64,000 nucleotides of DNA from Rhizobiales bacterium 2SD (lineage in GTDB: Bacteria; Pseudomonadota; Alphaproteobacteria; Rhizobiales; Beijerinckiaceae), in assembly GCA_005502805.1 (NCBI GenBank), contig SCMY01000004.1:372001-436000 (forward strand). Direction: 5' to 3'. A model generated the notes under the pieces. It saw only the letters and a program-made list of their open reading frames with translations. It was not told where the DNA came from and made no database searches. A program made the position numbers and the translations under genes. Positions 32,032-40,231 of this stretch are shown here, one piece after another (position 1 is the first letter of the stretch; every line of letters starts with the position of its first letter).

Positions 32032-32780
32032 TGGCCGCTGAAGCCTGGCTCACCGCCCGCCCGATCGCGCATCGCGGCCTGCACGATGCCGCCGGCGGCG
32101 TGATCGAGAACTCGCTCTCGGCCGCCGCAGGCGCGATCGCCGGCAACTTCGCCATCGAATGCGACGTCCAGCTCAGCGCCGACGAGGACGCGGTCGTCTT
32201 CCACGACTTCGTCCTCGACCGCCTCACGGCTGAAACCGGCCGCGTCGACGCCCGCAAGGCCGCGGAGCTGGCGCAGATCGGCCTGAAGGGCGCCAGCGAC
32301 CGCATCCCGACGCTGACCGCTTTCCTCGACGCCATCGGCGGCCGGACCCCGCTAGTGATCGAGATCAAGAGCCGCTTCGACGGCGATCTACGGCTGGCGA
32401 AGCGCACCGCTGAGATCCTCGCCGGCCACAAGGGCCAGCCTATCGTGCTGAAGTCCTTCGATCCGGTGATCGTCGCGGCCCTGCGCGAGCTCGCGCCCGG
32501 CTTCGCCCGCGGCATCGTCGCCATGAACGAATACAATTATGGCGACTATGACCGGCTGTCGGCCGGTGAGAAGCATGCCCTCGCCAATCTCCTCCACTTC
32601 GAGGAAAGCCGGCCTGATTTCATCTCCTGGAAGGTCGCAGACCTGCCGAGCGCCGCGCCCTTCCTCTGCCGCAAGGCGCTGGGGCTGCCGTTGATGAGCT
32701 GGACGGTGCGCACGCCGGAGGATCGCGCCCGCGCCGCCGAGCATGCCGATCAGATGGTCTTCGAGGGCTTTCTGCCTTGA
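32031..32780 (+). CDS. Glycerophosphodiester phosphodiesterase
   Basis: A 249-aa GDPD enzyme. The motifs IAHRGLHD (catalytic His-Arg), NSLSAAAGAI, IECDVQLSADEDAVVFHDF (metal-binding Glu-Asp and catalytic His) and VIEIKS are present. It hydrolyses glycerophosphodiesters to glycerol-3-phosphate and an alcohol. No signal peptide is seen. It overlaps ridA and the next gene, so the three form an operon. Confidence 0.9.
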   Translation: MAAEAWLTARPIAHRGLHDAAGGVIENSLSAAAGAIAGNFAIECDVQLSADEDAVVFHDFVLDRLTAETGRVDARKAAELAQIGLKGASDRIPTLTAFLDAIGGRTPLVIEIKSRFDGDLRLAKRTAEILAGHKGQPIVLKSFDPVIVAALRELAPGFARGIVAMNEYNYGDYDRLSAGEKHALANLLHFEESRPDFISWKVADLPSAAPFLCRKALGLPLMSWTVRTPEDRARAAEHADQMVFEGFLP

Positions 32781-34174
32781 GCGAAACCGGTCTGCGCGAG
32801 GGCCTGAGGGTCCGCGTCGCGACCTCGCTGAAAGGCGTCCCGGCCGCCGACTGGGACGCTTGCGCCAATCCCCGTTCGCTTGAAGCTGCCTCCAGAGCAA
32901 CCGCGAAGAACTCCTCCCTTCCCCCTTGCGGGGAAGGGATGGGGATGGGGGGCGAGCCGCCTGGTGAGCGGCCGACGAGTGAGCGCTCGGCAAGCGGCTC
33001 GCCCCCCACCTCTCTCTCCTCCCCGCAAGGGGGAGGAGAAGCGCCCTCTTCGGCGCCCGACCACGCGGATTCGATCTCTCAGGCAGACCCCGACAACCCC
33101 TTCGTTTCCCACGCTTTTCTGCGCGCGCTGGAAGAGAGCGGCTGCGTCGGCGGCCGCACCGGCTGGTCGCCGGCCTATCTGCTGGTCGAGGATGCGAACG
33201 ACCGCTTGATCGCCGCCGCGCCCTCCTTCGTGAAGGGTCACAGCCAGGGCGAATACGTCTTCGACCATAGCTGGGCCGAGGCCTATATGCGGGCCGGCGG
33301 CCGCTACTACCCGAAGATCCAGGTCGCCGCCCCGTTCACCCCCGCGACCGGCCCGCGTTTGCTCGTCGCCGAAGGGCCTCACGCCAACGAGGCGCGCGAG
33401 GCCCTGATCGCCGGGCTGGAAGCGCTGCGCGAGCAGGTCCGCGGCTCGTCCGTGCACGTCACCTTCGCGCAGAAGCCGGACATGGCGGCGCTGCTCGAAG
33501 CCGGCTTCCTTGAACGCCATGACATTCAGTTCCATTGGCAGAACGAAGGCTTCGGCAGCTATGACGACTTCCTCGCCACGCTCGCTTCGCGCAAGCGCAA
33601 GGCGCTGAAGCGCGAGCGGCGCGAGGCGCTCTCGGCCGGCATCGAGGTCGCGGTCCTCTCCGGCTCCGGCCTCACCGAGAGCGTCTGGGACGACTTCTTC
33701 AGCTTCTACGAGGACACCGGCTCGCGCAAATGGGGCCGGCCCTATCTCAACCGCCGCTTCTTCTCCGAGATCGGCGCTATGATGGGCGAGCGCGTCGTGC
33801 TGGTGCTCGCCCGCCGCGCCGGCCGCAACATTGCCGGCGCGATCAATTTCCGCGGCGGCAACACGCTCTACGGCCGCAACTGGGGCTGCATCGAGGACCA
33901 CCCCTTCCTGCATTTCGAGCTCTGCTATCACCAGGCCATCGACTACGCGATCGCGCACAGGCTCGTGCGCGTCGAGGCCGGCGCCCAGGGCGAGCACAAG
34001 CTCGCCCGCGGCTATCGCCCGGTGATCACCCGCTCGGCCCATCTCCTCGCCGATCCCGGCCTTGCCCGCGCCGTCGCCGCCTATCTGCCCGGTGAGCGGC
34101 GCGAGATCGCTGCGGCCAAGGCCGCGCTGGAAGATGAGCTGCCATTTCGAACGGCAGGCAGTGCGGACGCATGA
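32777..34174 (+). CDS. FemAB/GNAT-like protein (PF04339 type) with in-frame repeat insertion
   Basis: The TTG start overlaps the previous stop (TTGA). The 465-aa product has the family landmarks NPFVSHAFLRALEESG, FDHSWAEAYMRAG, YYPKIQVAAPFTPATG, FHWQNEGF and GRNWGCIEDHPFLHFELCYH, which suggest an acyl-transferase fold of the FemAB-like group. Residues ~45-90 (SSLPPCGEGMGMGG... SPQGGGE) are encoded by a palindromic repeat inserted in frame between DWDACANP and DPDNPF, motifs that are normally adjacent. The protein probably tolerates the extra loop. Confidence 0.85.
   Translation: MSETGLREGLRVRVATSLKGVPAADWDACANPRSLEAASRATAKNSSLPPCGEGMGMGGEPPGERPTSERSASGSPPTSLSSPQGGGEAPSSAPDHADSISQADPDNPFVSHAFLRALEESGCVGGRTGWSPAYLLVEDANDRLIAAAPSFVKGHSQGEYVFDHSWAEAYMRAGGRYYPKIQVAAPFTPATGPRLLVAEGPHANEAREALIAGLEALREQVRGSSVHVTFAQKPDMAALLEAGFLERHDIQFHWQNEGFGSYDDFLATLASRKRKALKRERREALSAGIEVAVLSGSGLTESVWDDFFSFYEDTGSRKWGRPYLNRRFFSEIGAMMGERVVLVLARRAGRNIAGAINFRGGNTLYGRNWGCIEDHPFLHFELCYHQAIDYAIAHRLVRVEAGAQGEHKLARGYRPVITRSAHLLADPGLARAVAAYLPGERREIAAAKAALEDELPFRTAGSADA
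32911..33038. repeat. Palindromic repeat element inside a coding sequence
   Basis: Inner arms GGGGGGCGAGCCGC (32947-32960) and GCGGCTCGCCCCCC (32994-33007) are perfect. Outer arms CCCCCTTGCGGGGA (32921-32934) and TCCCCGCAAGGGGG (33020-33033) are also perfect. The whole 128-bp unit keeps the reading frame of the FemAB-like gene open. Confidence 0.85.
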
Positions 34175-34351
34175 GTTGCTGCGACAACCACAGATCGACA
34201 GCGGCAAGCCTGCAGGCCGCATGATCGCATTGTCGCTTGTGCGCGCCTCCGATATCGCGGAAATGCCTTGGCCAATCTGTGGAGGAGTGCGGTCTTGACC
34301 TGGCTTGCCCGTATCGCGAGAGCTTTGACCGGACGAAAGAGAGAGCCCGTC

Positions 34352-34780
34352 ATGACCAGCTATGATCCGAACAATGTCTTCGCCAAGATCCTGCGCGGCG
34401 AACTGCCTTCGCATACGGTCTACGAGGATGAGGAGACGCTTGCTTTCATGGACATCATGCCCCGCGCCGATGGGCATGTGCTCGTGATCCCGAAGGAGCA
34501 CTGCCGCAATCTGCTCGACGCGCCGACAGAAGCCGTCGCGGCGGTCGGGCGCACGACTCAGAAGCTCGCCCGCGCGGTCAAGACTGCGTTCGGCGCCGAT
34601 GGCGTGACGATTCAACAGTTCAACGAGACAGCCGGTGGCCAGGTCGTGTTCCATATGCATGTCCACGTCATCCCGCGTTGGGATGGGGGAACCTTGCGCC
34701 CGCACACAGGGGCGATGGAAAAACCGGAGATCCTGACCGCGAATGCCGACAAGATTCGCGCGGTGTTGGAGACCGTCTGA
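34352..34780 (+). CDS. HIT family protein
   Basis: A 142-aa protein (MTSYDPNNVFAKILRGELP) with the histidine triad HMHVHVIPR and the typical FMDIMPRADGHVLVIPKEH. HIT enzymes of this branch hydrolyse adenosine phosphoramidates and similar nucleotides. The chosen ATG fits the family start; an upstream frame from 34268 does not. It precedes the ECF41 locus but is separated from it by a promoter. Confidence 0.92.
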   Translation: MTSYDPNNVFAKILRGELPSHTVYEDEETLAFMDIMPRADGHVLVIPKEHCRNLLDAPTEAVAAVGRTTQKLARAVKTAFGADGVTIQQFNETAGGQVVFHMHVHVIPRWDGGTLRPHTGAMEKPEILTANADKIRAVLETV

Positions 34781-34796
34781 AAAAATCGTAGCGCCG

Positions 34797-34823
34797 TGTC
34801 ACGCGGGCGCTGGCTGCCTCGTC
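34797..34823 (+). promoter_or_regulatory. Probable ECF41-type promoter
   Basis: TGTCACG at 34797-34803 and CGTC at 34820-34823, 16 bases apart, match the -35 TGTCACA and -10 CGTC elements known for ECF41 sigma factors. It sits 32 nt before the first gene of the operon that ends with the sigma gene, so the factor would drive its own operon. Confidence 0.65.
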
Positions 34824-34854
34824 CTGTCTTCATCGAACCCCGATGGAGAGAACG

Positions 34855-35322
34855 ATGACCCAGCGCCTCAACGGCTTCCAGACCGCACCTGACGCCTACA
34901 AGGCCATGCTCGGCCTGCAGGACTATGTGAACCAGTCGAAGCTGGAGCACAGCCTGCTCGAGCTGGTGAAGATCCGGGCCTCGCAGATCAACCGCTGCGC
35001 CTACTGCCTGCACATGCACATCGCCGATGCGCGCAAGGCTGGCGAGAGCGAGATCCGCATCAACCTGCTCAGCGCCTGGGAGGAGTCTGAGCTCTTCACC
35101 CCGCGCGAGCGCGCCGTCCTGCGCTGGACGGAAGAGCTGACGCGGCTCGTCGACCGCAGCCCGAGCGACGAGGCCTTCGCCGAACTGCGCGAGCATTTCG
35201 ACGAGAAGGATTGCGTCGACCTCTCGGTCGCCATCGGCATGATCAATCTGTGGAACCGGATCAATTGCGGCTTCCGCACGCTGCATCCGAATGATCGTCG
35301 CCGCGAGAAGGCCGCGGCCTGA
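34855..35322 (+). CDS. Carboxymuconolactone decarboxylase-like (AhpD-type) protein 1
   Basis: A 155-aa helical protein with the redox-type motif CAYCLHMH preceded by KIRASQIN, placing it in the AhpD/CMD superfamily. The start MTQRLNGFQTAPDAYK has GGAGAG upstream. Proteins of this subgroup are thought to act as peroxide- or thiol-linked reductases. It is followed by a clear paralogue and by an ECF41 sigma factor, whose usual neighbours include such genes. Confidence 0.9.
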   Translation: MTQRLNGFQTAPDAYKAMLGLQDYVNQSKLEHSLLELVKIRASQINRCAYCLHMHIADARKAGESEIRINLLSAWEESELFTPRERAVLRWTEELTRLVDRSPSDEAFAELREHFDEKDCVDLSVAIGMINLWNRINCGFRTLHPNDRRREKAAA

Positions 35323-35391
35323 CGCAGCGCCGAACAGCCTGCTGGCCCGGCAGCCGCCGGGCCAGAACCGCCTCAGTCCGAAAGCCCCATC

Positions 35392-35856
35392 ATGAGCAAG
35401 CGCCTCAACCCCTACGTCACCGCTCCCGAAACCATGAAGCCGATGATCGCGCTCGAAGCCTCGATCAAGGAGAGCGGCCTCGAACACAGCCTGATCCATC
35501 TGGTGAAGATGCGGGCCTCGCAGATCAACGGCTGCGCCTATTGCCTGCACATGCACTCGGCTGATGCGATCAAGGACGGCGAGAGCCCGGCCCGTCTCTT
35601 CCTGCTCGACGCCTGGCACGAGTCGGCGCTCTATACCCCGCGCGAGCGCGCCGCCCTCGCCTGGACCGACGCCCTGACGCTGATCTCGCAGACCCATGCG
35701 CCGGACGAGGCCTATGAGGAGGTCGTCAGCCATTTCAGCCCGGAGGAAACCGTGAAGCTCACGCTGCTGATCGGCACGATCAACACCTGGAACCGCATCG
35801 CCATCGGCTTCCGCACGAGCCATCCGGGCGACCGGCCGGCCAAGACCGCCGCCTGA
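35392..35856 (+). CDS. Carboxymuconolactone decarboxylase-like (AhpD-type) protein 2
   Basis: A 154-aa paralogue of the preceding gene: both share LEHSL, VKxRASQIN, CAYCLHMH, FTPRER/YTPRER, and a C-terminal INxWNRI followed by GFRT. It is 9 nt before the sigma factor start, so co-transcription is likely. The duplication appears old, as many non-motif positions differ. Confidence 0.9.
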   Translation: MSKRLNPYVTAPETMKPMIALEASIKESGLEHSLIHLVKMRASQINGCAYCLHMHSADAIKDGESPARLFLLDAWHESALYTPRERAALAWTDALTLISQTHAPDEAYEEVVSHFSPEETVKLTLLIGTINTWNRIAIGFRTSHPGDRPAKTAA

Positions 35857-35865
35857 GACGCTGCC

Positions 35866-36753
35866 ATGACCGCCCCGGACGATATCTTCGAAACGCATCG
35901 CCGTTTCCTGACCCGCCTCGCCTATCGCATGCTCGGCTCGGTCAGCGATGCCGAGGACATCGTCCAGGAGGCCTGGCTGCGCTGGCGCGACGTAACCCAG
36001 GACGAGGTCGAGGCGCCGCGCGCCTATCTCGCCCGCACCGTCACGCGGCTCTGCCTCGATCAGATGAAATCGGCCCGCAGCAAGCGCGAATTCTATGTCG
36101 GCGCCTGGCTGCCGGAACCTCTGGTCGAGGAGATTGGCGCCGCTGAAGCCGATGTCGACACCCGGCTCGACGCGCCGATCGCGCTGATGCTGGCGCTCGA
36201 ACGGCTCTCGCCGCTGGAGCGCGCCGCCTTCCTGCTGCACGATGTCTTCGAGCTGGATTTTTCCGAGATCGCACGCACCATCGATCGCAGCGAAAGCGCC
36301 TGCCGCCAGCTCGCCAAGCGCGCCCGCGAGCATGTCCGCATCGACATGCCGCCGCGCAACAAGATCGACCCCGCCGAGGCGAAGCGCTTCGTCGAGGCCT
36401 TCTTCAAGGCCGCCCACAAGGCCGACACCAGCGACCTGCAGACCCTGCTCGCCCAGGACGTGGCCTTCCACAGCGACGGTGGCGGCAAGGTACTGGCGAT
36501 CGCGAACGTCCTCCACGGCATGGATCGCGTGCTGCGCTTCTTCGCCGGCATTGCCCGCAAGGTGATCAGCCAGCAGAAGTCGACCACAGTTTACAAGCCG
36601 GTGCTGATCAACGGCCTGCCTGGCTATCTCAGCCTCGAACGCGGCGAGACCCTGCAAGCGACCGCCCTCGACATCCGCGACGGGCGCGTCCATGCGATCT
36701 ATGTCGTGCGCAATCCCGACAAACTCCGGCACATCTCGCTGGCGGCGGGTTAG
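35866..36753 (+). CDS. ECF41-family RNA polymerase sigma factor
   Basis: A 295-aa protein with sigma2 (RLAYRMLGSVSDAEDIVQEAWLRW) and sigma4 regions, plus a C-terminal SnoaL-like domain. The three ECF41 hallmarks are present: WLPEP (81-85), DGGGK (204-208) and NPDKL (283-287). In this group the C-terminal domain replaces a separate anti-sigma factor and both inhibits and activates. The two upstream CMD genes are its expected targets, through the promoter at 34797-34823. Confidence 0.92.
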   Translation: MTAPDDIFETHRRFLTRLAYRMLGSVSDAEDIVQEAWLRWRDVTQDEVEAPRAYLARTVTRLCLDQMKSARSKREFYVGAWLPEPLVEEIGAAEADVDTRLDAPIALMLALERLSPLERAAFLLHDVFELDFSEIARTIDRSESACRQLAKRAREHVRIDMPPRNKIDPAEAKRFVEAFFKAAHKADTSDLQTLLAQDVAFHSDGGGKVLAIANVLHGMDRVLRFFAGIARKVISQQKSTTVYKPVLINGLPGYLSLERGETLQATALDIRDGRVHAIYVVRNPDKLRHISLAAG

Positions 36754-36780
36754 GACCCGCGAGCTCACTTGGAACCACAT

Positions 36781-36826
36781 CGTCATCCTGGACAAGCGGC
36801 GAGGCCGCGCGAAGCCCAGGATGACG
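36781..36826. repeat. Short palindromic intergenic repeat
   Basis: CGTCATCCTGG (36781-36791) and CCAGGATGACG (36816-36826) are perfect inverted arms. It is one of several GTCAT...ATGAC-bounded repeats in the window, all in gaps between genes. Confidence 0.7.
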
Positions 36827-36975
36827 GTGGTGGTTTCGAGTGAAGCGGCACGCCCTATTGACGCAACGTCAGGTCGAAACGACTGCAGGCCACACGCGAA
36901 CCGACGCGATTATGGCTCAAATGTGGACAAGGCATTCCGGCTAGCTGATTTGCATCTTTGCTGGAGCCTTGCGCT

Positions 36976-37818
36976 ATGAATTTTGACATTTCCCAAGTGA
37001 AGCATCCGAAGGAAAAGCTCTACGGCAGCATCATGCTCGTCGTCGGGATCGCGATCTGGGCGGTGGTGCTTGGCGCCATCGCCGTGGCCCTGCTGAGCGG
37101 CTCGATCTGGCACGGACTGGTGTTGCTCTTCTATTTCGGCATCTTCTGGCTGGTCTCCTATTGGGCTCGCGCCCTCACCCGCGCCTATATGATCGGCCAT
37201 TTCGTCATGGTCGGCCCCGACCAGTTCCCGCACATCCACCGCATGGTCGAGGACGGCGCCCGCGCACTCGGCCTGCGCGAGATTCCGCAGACCTTCGTCT
37301 ACAACTCCAGCGGTGTCCTGAATGCGATGGCGCTGCGCCTCGTCGGCCGCCAGCGCTATATCTGGCTGACCTCGGCTTTGCTCGACGCCGACAATGACGA
37401 GCAGGTCCGCTTCGTCATCGGTCATGAGCTCGGCCACCATGTCGCCGGCCATCTCGACGAGCCCTGGAGCTATCTGCGCTTCCCTGGCCACATCGTCCCC
37501 TTCCTCGGCGCCGCTTATTCCCGCGGTCGCGAATTGACCTGCGACCGCATCGGCGCCTTCGTCGCCCGCGATCTCCAGGCGGCTCGCACGGGTCTGCAGA
37601 TGCTGGCCTGTGGCAGCGCCAAGCTGAACGCTCAGATGAACCCCGACGCCTTCCAGAACCAGGAGCGGATGGTGCCCGGCATCGCAGGCTTCTTCCTGAA
37701 GATCGTCTCGCACTATCCGCGCCATACCCGCCGGGTCGAGGCGGTGACGCAATGGTACCGTTCGCAGCAGGGAGCCGGCGCTGCGGTCCAGCCGGGCCTG
37801 CGCCCCCGCCTCGCCTGA
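36976..37818 (+). CDS. M48-family metallopeptidase, membrane-anchored
   Basis: A 280-aa protein with two or more N-terminal membrane segments (SIMLVVGIAIWAVVLGAIAV and GLVLLFYFGIFWLVSYW), then the zinc motif IGHELGHHVAGH and the third ligand region RELTCDR. This is the pattern of HtpX/M48 peptidases of the inner membrane. The start is the ATG that opens MNFDISQVKHPKEK. A strong terminator follows. Confidence 0.87.
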   Translation: MNFDISQVKHPKEKLYGSIMLVVGIAIWAVVLGAIAVALLSGSIWHGLVLLFYFGIFWLVSYWARALTRAYMIGHFVMVGPDQFPHIHRMVEDGARALGLREIPQTFVYNSSGVLNAMALRLVGRQRYIWLTSALLDADNDEQVRFVIGHELGHHVAGHLDEPWSYLRFPGHIVPFLGAAYSRGRELTCDRIGAFVARDLQAARTGLQMLACGSAKLNAQMNPDAFQNQERMVPGIAGFFLKIVSHYPRHTRRVEAVTQWYRSQQGAGAAVQPGLRPRLA

Positions 37819-37844
37819 ACGGACGGCGACTGACAAGACCCGAA

Positions 37845-37875
37845 CCCGGCGCGAGCAGCTCGCGCCGGGTTTTTT
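37845..37875 (+). terminator. Rho-independent terminator
   Basis: CCCGGCGCGAG (37845-37855), loop CAG, CTCGCGCCGGG (37859-37869), then TTTTTT. It closes the M48 gene. Confidence 0.92.
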
Positions 37876-37932
37876 GTGATTGACGATGCCAAAGCAGGCT
37901 GCTGGGGCATCAGCCCCGGCAGCCCGTCTCCG

Positions 37933-38475
37933 TCACCAGGAACGGCGTTGCAATTGCAGGGTCGGCCATTGCAGCGCCGGCTCGAAACCATTGGCGATGC
38001 CGGCCTTGATGACGCGCGCCTCACTGTTGATCAGCAATGCGAAGTCGAGCGTCTCGGCTGGCGTCCAGACCGCCCTCTTGGCGTAGGTCATGCAGTCGAT
38101 GCTGAGACAAGCGCCGCCTGCCAGCAACACGTTCGCCACTGCCGATGCGCAGTTCTTGATCGTCATGTTGTAGGTCAGGTCCTTCTTCATGTCGGCGTAC
38201 TTCGCCCGCATCCTGCCTTCGTCGAGACAATCGATCACGACCATGCGATCCGGGTTGCGTCCTTCCGCATGCACATCGTGGGCGTAGGTTGGCGTCCCCG
38301 CACCGAACAGTTCTGCGGGCTTGAGCGGCTTGGCGCCGTCCGTTCCTTTGTTGCCGGTCCCCTTCGGCCACCAGCTCACATATTCGGCCTTCCCAGGCCC
38401 CGCTCCGAAGGAAATATCCATGGAGGCATGGCCGACATTCGGCAGCTTCGGGTACCAGCAATAGACCTTGTTCAT
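37933..38475 (-). CDS. Possible permuted NlpC/P60-like cysteine hydrolase
   Basis: The ATG at 38475 with GAGGTG upstream gives MNKVYCWYPKLPNVGHASMD, 180 aa. A His in NVGHASMDI with EYVSWWP after it, and a Cys in IKNCASAVANVLL further on, follow the His-before-Cys order of circularly permuted papain-like enzymes. No signal peptide is seen. It stands alone, with no immunity-like or secretion gene next to it. Similar motifs occur in cell-wall-targeting effectors, but the function here is not settled. Confidence 0.55.
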   Translation of the reverse strand: MNKVYCWYPKLPNVGHASMDISFGAGPGKAEYVSWWPKGTGNKGTDGAKPLKPAELFGAGTPTYAHDVHAEGRNPDRMVVIDCLDEGRMRAKYADMKKDLTYNMTIKNCASAVANVLLAGGACLSIDCMTYAKRAVWTPAETLDFALLINSEARVIKAGIANGFEPALQWPTLQLQRRSW

Positions 38476-38644
38476 AGACACCTCGAAAAGACGATCGACA
38501 TCGCTCATCGGGACCGGTCCAACCGGCCTGCTCGGCAGCCGCATCTCTTTTCGGAGTGGGAACGATCCCGCCGCTCGGCCCGCGCCGCAAGCGGCCCCGC
38601 CTTTACGAACTGTCGCGCTCAGGCCGGCTTTCGCGCCCAGGTTG

Positions 38645-39001
38645 TCAAGCCAGCCACCAGGCGCCGCCGATCAGCACCGCCTCGCCGACGAGTACGGCAA
38701 GCATCACGCGCCGCCGCCAGGCGAGGACGATCGTGACCGCAACGGCCAGCGCCGCCAGCCTGACCGTGAGCGGCACGCCGGCGAGTGCGCCCGGAGCCGC
38801 CAACACCAGCTTGGCCACGACGCCGGCGAGCAGCGCCGTCGCGACCAGCCTGACCCATTCGAGCCAAGGGGAACTCTCGTCCAGCTTCCGCGCGAAGGCG
38901 ACGGCGAGCCAGCGCCAGATCTCGGTCGGCAGCATCGCGAACAGGACGAGCGCGAGATAGGGCCACCATGGTCCGTCGAGGAAGGCGATCGGCTGAGTCA
39001 T
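38645..39001 (-). CDS. azlD: AzlD-family branched-chain amino-acid transport protein
   Basis: A 118-aa protein with three to four membrane helices (YLALVLFAMLPTEIWRWLAV, LVATALLAGVVAKLVLAAPG, LTVRLAALAVAVTIVLAW). Its start overlaps the azlC stop (ATGA). With AzlC it forms an exporter of branched-chain amino acids or analogues. Confidence 0.85.
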   Translation of the reverse strand: MTQPIAFLDGPWWPYLALVLFAMLPTEIWRWLAVAFARKLDESSPWLEWVRLVATALLAGVVAKLVLAAPGALAGVPLTVRLAALAVAVTIVLAWRRRVMLAVLVGEAVLIGGAWWLA

Positions 39002-39753
39002 CCGGGCGCCTTCGGGGTCTTGTGCCAACGCTGGACGAGGAAGGCGATGGTGCCACCGGCGACGCCGCTGGCGATCAGGTCGAAGCCGCCGCCGATTGCC
39101 CAGCCCGCCATCGGCGCAAGCGCCAGGCCGAGGCCGATCGCGATCCTGTCGCCGAGGCCACGGATGCCTGCGACCATCGACGACAGGAAGAAGATCGGCG
39201 TCAGGCAGAGCAGTCCGGCCGCGACCGGCGCCGGCACGATGCCGGCAAGATGGAAGCCGGCATAGGTACAGAGCGCGCTGACGACGATCAGCGCATTGGC
39301 GAAACCGAGGAAATAGCCGACGCGCTGCTCGGGCGGGATGTTCGGCAGCCGCCTGAGCGCTTCGACCCAGGCCGTGACGGCAACGAAATGCGCGATCAGC
39401 ATCTGCTGTGCCACGCTCTGACCCGGCCGGCGCAGCAGCGGCAGCAGCGCCACCGTCATCGGCAGGAAGCGCAGCGAGGCGAAACCGATGGCGAGCGCGA
39501 TCGCGCTCCAGGCCGCGCCAGCTGCGATCGAAGCGAAGAACAGCACCTGCGAGGGGCCGGCCCAGACCAGGAATGTCGAGAGCACGGCCGCTTCGACCGG
39601 GTAGCCGACATCGCGCGCCAGCGTTCCCACCCCCATCAACGAGAGCCCGACCACCCAGGCCGGCAGCATCGCGGCATCACGAAAACCGCGGGCCCATGGG
39701 CGCAGCCATTGGTTGGGAGTTCCCTCGGTCATCTCTCCATCGCTCTGCGCCAT
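38998..39753 (-). CDS. azlC: AzlC-family permease
   Basis: A 251-aa membrane protein with about six helices and the AzlC signatures RGFRDAAMLPAWVVGLSLMG, ASIAAGAAWSAIALAIGFAS and LRFLPMTVALLP. It is the large subunit of the AzlCD amino-acid exporter; azlD follows with a 4-base overlap. No Lrp-type regulator is adjacent. Confidence 0.88.
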   Translation of the reverse strand: MAQSDGEMTEGTPNQWLRPWARGFRDAAMLPAWVVGLSLMGVGTLARDVGYPVEAAVLSTFLVWAGPSQVLFFASIAAGAAWSAIALAIGFASLRFLPMTVALLPLLRRPGQSVAQQMLIAHFVAVTAWVEALRRLPNIPPEQRVGYFLGFANALIVVSALCTYAGFHLAGIVPAPVAAGLLCLTPIFFLSSMVAGIRGLGDRIAIGLGLALAPMAGWAIGGGFDLIASGVAGGTIAFLVQRWHKTPKAPG

Positions 39754-39846
39754 CAGCTGCCCGCCGGCGCGATCGCTAACGGAAACGTTCTGTTGTGATC
39801 GAAAGGCGAAGAGATCGAGGATCGGATCATCGGACCGACAGACGCG

Positions 39847-39878
39847 AAAAAGGCCCGCAGCAGTTGCGAGCCCTTTTG
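39847..39878. terminator. Imperfect hairpin, possible terminator
   Basis: AAAAAGGCCCGCA and TTGCGAGCCCTTTT can pair with one or two mismatches around a GCAG loop. It lies in the gap between the small membrane-protein gene (minus) and azlC, downstream of the former. Confidence 0.5.
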
Positions 39879-39951
39879 CTTAAAGCGCATGACGCTGGTC
39901 GCATGACAGCCACCGCACCGCGCGCCGGCCCTGCACCCAGCGCAACTCGGA

Positions 39952-40227
39952 TCAGAAGCTCTTCATCGCGAGCCCGATCAGCTCCTGGAAGAAATCCATC
40001 GCTTCCTTCGGGATGCCGCCGACGGCGCGATAGCCGAGATAGAGCAGATAGAGGAAGGCAGGGACCATGATCCAGCCCAGCACCTCCTCGAAGATGATCC
40101 GGCGCCTGCGTCGACGGGCCCGCTTCTCGAACCAGCCGAGCTTCTCCTTCGGCGCCGGAGCGGCCGCCTGCGCGGCGACCTCTCCTTCTTGGGCCCAGAC
40201 GCTTTCCGACTTGCGCTTGAAGAACAC
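39952..40227 (-). CDS. Small membrane protein, 91 aa, after clpA
   Basis: The GTG start at 40227 lies 4 nt after the clpA stop and gives MFFKRKSESVWAQEG. A very basic stretch (KRARRRRRR) precedes one transmembrane helix (GWIMVPAFLYLLYLGYRAV). The close spacing suggests co-transcription with clpA. No function is known. Confidence 0.65.
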   Translation of the reverse strand: MFFKRKSESVWAQEGEVAAQAAAPAPKEKLGWFEKRARRRRRRIIFEEVLGWIMVPAFLYLLYLGYRAVGGIPKEAMDFFQELIGLAMKSF

Positions 40228-40231
40228 CGGG

